A stretch of 64,000 nt of DNA from Dysgonomonas gadei ATCC BAA-286 (GTDB lineage Bacteria; Bacteroidota; Bacteroidia; Bacteroidales; Dysgonomonadaceae). The stretch spans positions 11,807 to 75,806 of the forward strand of contig NZ_GL891983.1 in assembly GCF_000213555.1 (NCBI RefSeq). The letters run 5' to 3'. The notes under the pieces are model-generated. The model was not told where the DNA came from, did no database searches, and saw nothing but the letters and a program-made list of their open reading frames with translations. Made by a program: the position numbers and the translations under genes. Positions 62,456-64,000 of this stretch are shown piece after piece. Position 1 is the stretch's first letter; the number at the start of each line of letters is the position of its first letter.

Positions 62456-64000
62456 TTAGTTATTATTCATATTCTCCAATTCCACTGTCAGTTCCTCCCA
62501 GTGTTTCATATCATCCTGTAACTCCTTTGTCAGTTGTCCATGCTTTTCGAATAGCGATGCATCGGCAGCGCCTTCCGGAGAGGTTAACTTAACCTCTATT
62601 TCAGCTATATGGCTTTCCTTTTTTTCGATAAGTTGCTCTAACTCCGATATCTGTTTCTCCACCCGTTTAATCTGCCGACTCAGTTCCTTACGTTCTTCAT
62701 AAGATAGTTTATTGACAGGTTCAGACTCTGGCATACTTTCTGTCTTCGCTGTAGACGGCACAGCAGTTGACACTTCCAGTTCTTTAAGGCTATCCATCTT
62801 TTTTCGTTGCAGGAATTCATAAATTCCTCCAAGATGCTCTTTCACCTGCTGATTGCCAAACTCATATACCTTATCCACCAAGCCATTCAGGAAATCACGG
62901 TCATGCGATACAACAATCACAGTACCCTCAAATTCCCTCAATGCGTCTTTCAGTACATCTTTCGATTTCATATCGAGGTGGTTGGTAGGCTCATCCAGAA
63001 TTAGCAGGTTTACAGGTTCGAGCAGCAAGCGGATCATTGCCAGACGGCTACGTTCTCCTCCCGAAAGGACTTTCACCTTCTTATCAGAGGCTTCGCCGCC
63101 AAACATAAAAGCGCCAAGTATATCCCGTATTTTAGTACGAATATCGCCGACAGCGACATAGTCTATTGTTTCAAAGACAGTTCTTTCTTCATCCAGCAAT
63201 TGCGCCTGATTCTGTGCGAAGTATCCGATCTTTACATTATGTCCCAACTCTAATTTTCCTTTAAAGTCGGTTTCACCCATGATACACTTTACGAGTGTAG
63301 ATTTACCTTCACCGTTCTTACCTACAAAAGCGACTTTGTCTCCCCTGTTGATAGTAAAGGTCACGTCCTTGAATATAAGATGGTTGCCATAGCTTTTCTC
63401 CACAGTTTCAGTTATCACGGGATATGAACCGGAACGTGGGGCCGGGGGAAACTTCAGATTCAGCATAGCATTATCTTCATCATCCACCTCGAGCCGCTCT
63501 ATTTTGTCGAGCTGCTTGATACGCGATTGTACCTGCACGGCTTTCGTAGCCTTATAACGGAAACGTTCGATAAATTCTTCAGTCTTCTGTATCTGTTTCT
63601 GCTGATTTTCGAAAGCACGCATCTGATGTTCACGGTGCTCTTTTCGTAATTCTACATATTTGGAATAAGGCGCTTTATAATCATAAATCCTACCAAGGGA
63701 TATTTCAACAGTCCGCAAAGTAACAGCATCCAGAAAAGCCCTGTCATGCGAAACAAGAATCACTGCATTAGCCCGGGTTGCCAGAAAATTTTCGAGCCAT
63801 TGGATAGATTCAATATCCAGATGGTTGGTCGGCTCATCGAGGAGTAAAACATCGGGACGCAAAAGTAGTATTTTAGCCAATTCTATACGCATACGCCATC
63901 CTCCGCTGAATTCGCTGGTGGGACGGGTAAAATCCGTACGGCTAAAACCTAAGCCCGTCAGAGTCTTCTCTATTTCAGCCTGAAAGTTATTTCCGCCCGA
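62456..64000 (-). CDS. ABC-F ATPase (Uup/YdiF-like), cut by the window edge
   Basis: The visible part covers the C-terminal 514 residues; the gene continues past base 64000. The frame stays open upstream of the first in-window ATG (63892): it encodes the signature FSGGWRMRIELAK, so that ATG is internal. Visible are the first DEPTNHLD, the linker (about 100 residues), the second Walker A GKNGEGKST with VLSGGERSR and LILDEPTNHLD, and a C-terminal Glu/Lys-rich coiled coil. It heads the operon with the SGNH and M13 genes. Confidence 0.92.
   Translation of the reverse strand, partial: SGGNNFQAEIEKTLTGLGFSRTDFTRPTSEFSGGWRMRIELAKILLLRPDVLLLDEPTNHLDIESIQWLENFLATRANAVILVSHDRAFLDAVTLRTVEISLGRIYDYKAPYSKYVELRKEHREHQMRAFENQQKQIQKTEEFIERFRYKATKAVQVQSRIKQLDKIERLEVDDEDNAMLNLKFPPAPRSGSYPVITETVEKSYGNHLIFKDVTFTINRGDKVAFVGKNGEGKSTLVKCIMGETDFKGKLELGHNVKIGYFAQNQAQLLDEERTVFETIDYVAVGDIRTKIRDILGAFMFGGEASDKKVKVLSGGERSRLAMIRLLLEPVNLLILDEPTNHLDMKSKDVLKDALREFEGTVIVVSHDRDFLNGLVDKVYEFGNQQVKEHLGGIYEFLQRKKMDSLKELEVSTAVPSTAKTESMPESEPVNKLSYEERKELSRQIKRVEKQISELEQLIEKKESHIAEIEVKLTSPEGAADASLFEKHGQLTKELQDDMKHWEELTVELENMNNN

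Overview
The window looks like chromosome of a Bacteroidales bacterium, most likely Dysgonomonas or a close relative (the genus is inferred). The evidence is SusC/SusD-type glycan uptake genes, promoters of the Bacteroidetes type (TTTG, about 20 bases, TAnnTTTG), few Shine-Dalgarno sites, many lipoproteins, a SusB-like GH97 enzyme, a DUF3868 fimbria-type protein and DUF5686. No rRNA, tRNA, CRISPR array, phage or classical insertion sequence was seen.

Layout. 0.2-8.3 kb: a small alpha-glucan utilisation locus (SusC, SusD, SusE-like lipoprotein, GH97 alpha-glucosidase), with a terminator and a LacI-type palindrome before the GH97 gene. 8.4-19.2 kb: housekeeping genes, mostly on the minus strand (lipoprotein, L-cysteine desulfidase family, OmpA-like lipoprotein, lipid kinase, DUF5686 protein, EttA, acyl-CoA ligase). 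19.5-22.8 kb: an aromatic amino acid operon (pheA, aminotransferase, DAHP synthase/chorismate mutase), preceded by a Phe/Tyr-rich leader peptide and a classical attenuator. 22.9-28.0 kb: cupin, ceramidase-like enzyme, an unknown lipoprotein, GH25 lysozyme, dispanin and DUF2752 proteins. 28.0-34.8 kb: an arginine operon (argR, GNAT, argG, argC, argD) that also holds an unknown gene, a MutS-like ATPase and an inserted GxxExxY unit with 34-bp terminal inverted repeats. 35-38.4 kb: a birA/mmcQ/yraN/comB/kdsA operon. 38.6-43.3 kb: an AraC regulator, then an ECF S component, a phosphoribosyltransferase, a DUF362 protein and a polyferredoxin. 43.4-54.1 kb: DUF3868 protein, PhoH, tyrA, two polytopic membrane proteins, and an operon of HerA-like ATPase (frameshifted near its end), methyltransferase and acyltransferase. 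54.3-64 kb: AsmA-like protein, a repeat-rich 0.8-kb gap, VWA lipoprotein, M13 peptidase, SGNH hydrolase, and an ABC-F ATPase cut by the window edge.

The most notable non-genic items are the pheA attenuator, the GxxExxY mobile-looking unit with a gene-less relative at 17.2 kb, and intergenic arrays of degenerate 7-base and 9-base units near 17.3 kb and 57.1-57.7 kb. Two of these arrays, 40 kb apart and inverted, share two exact 21-base matches.
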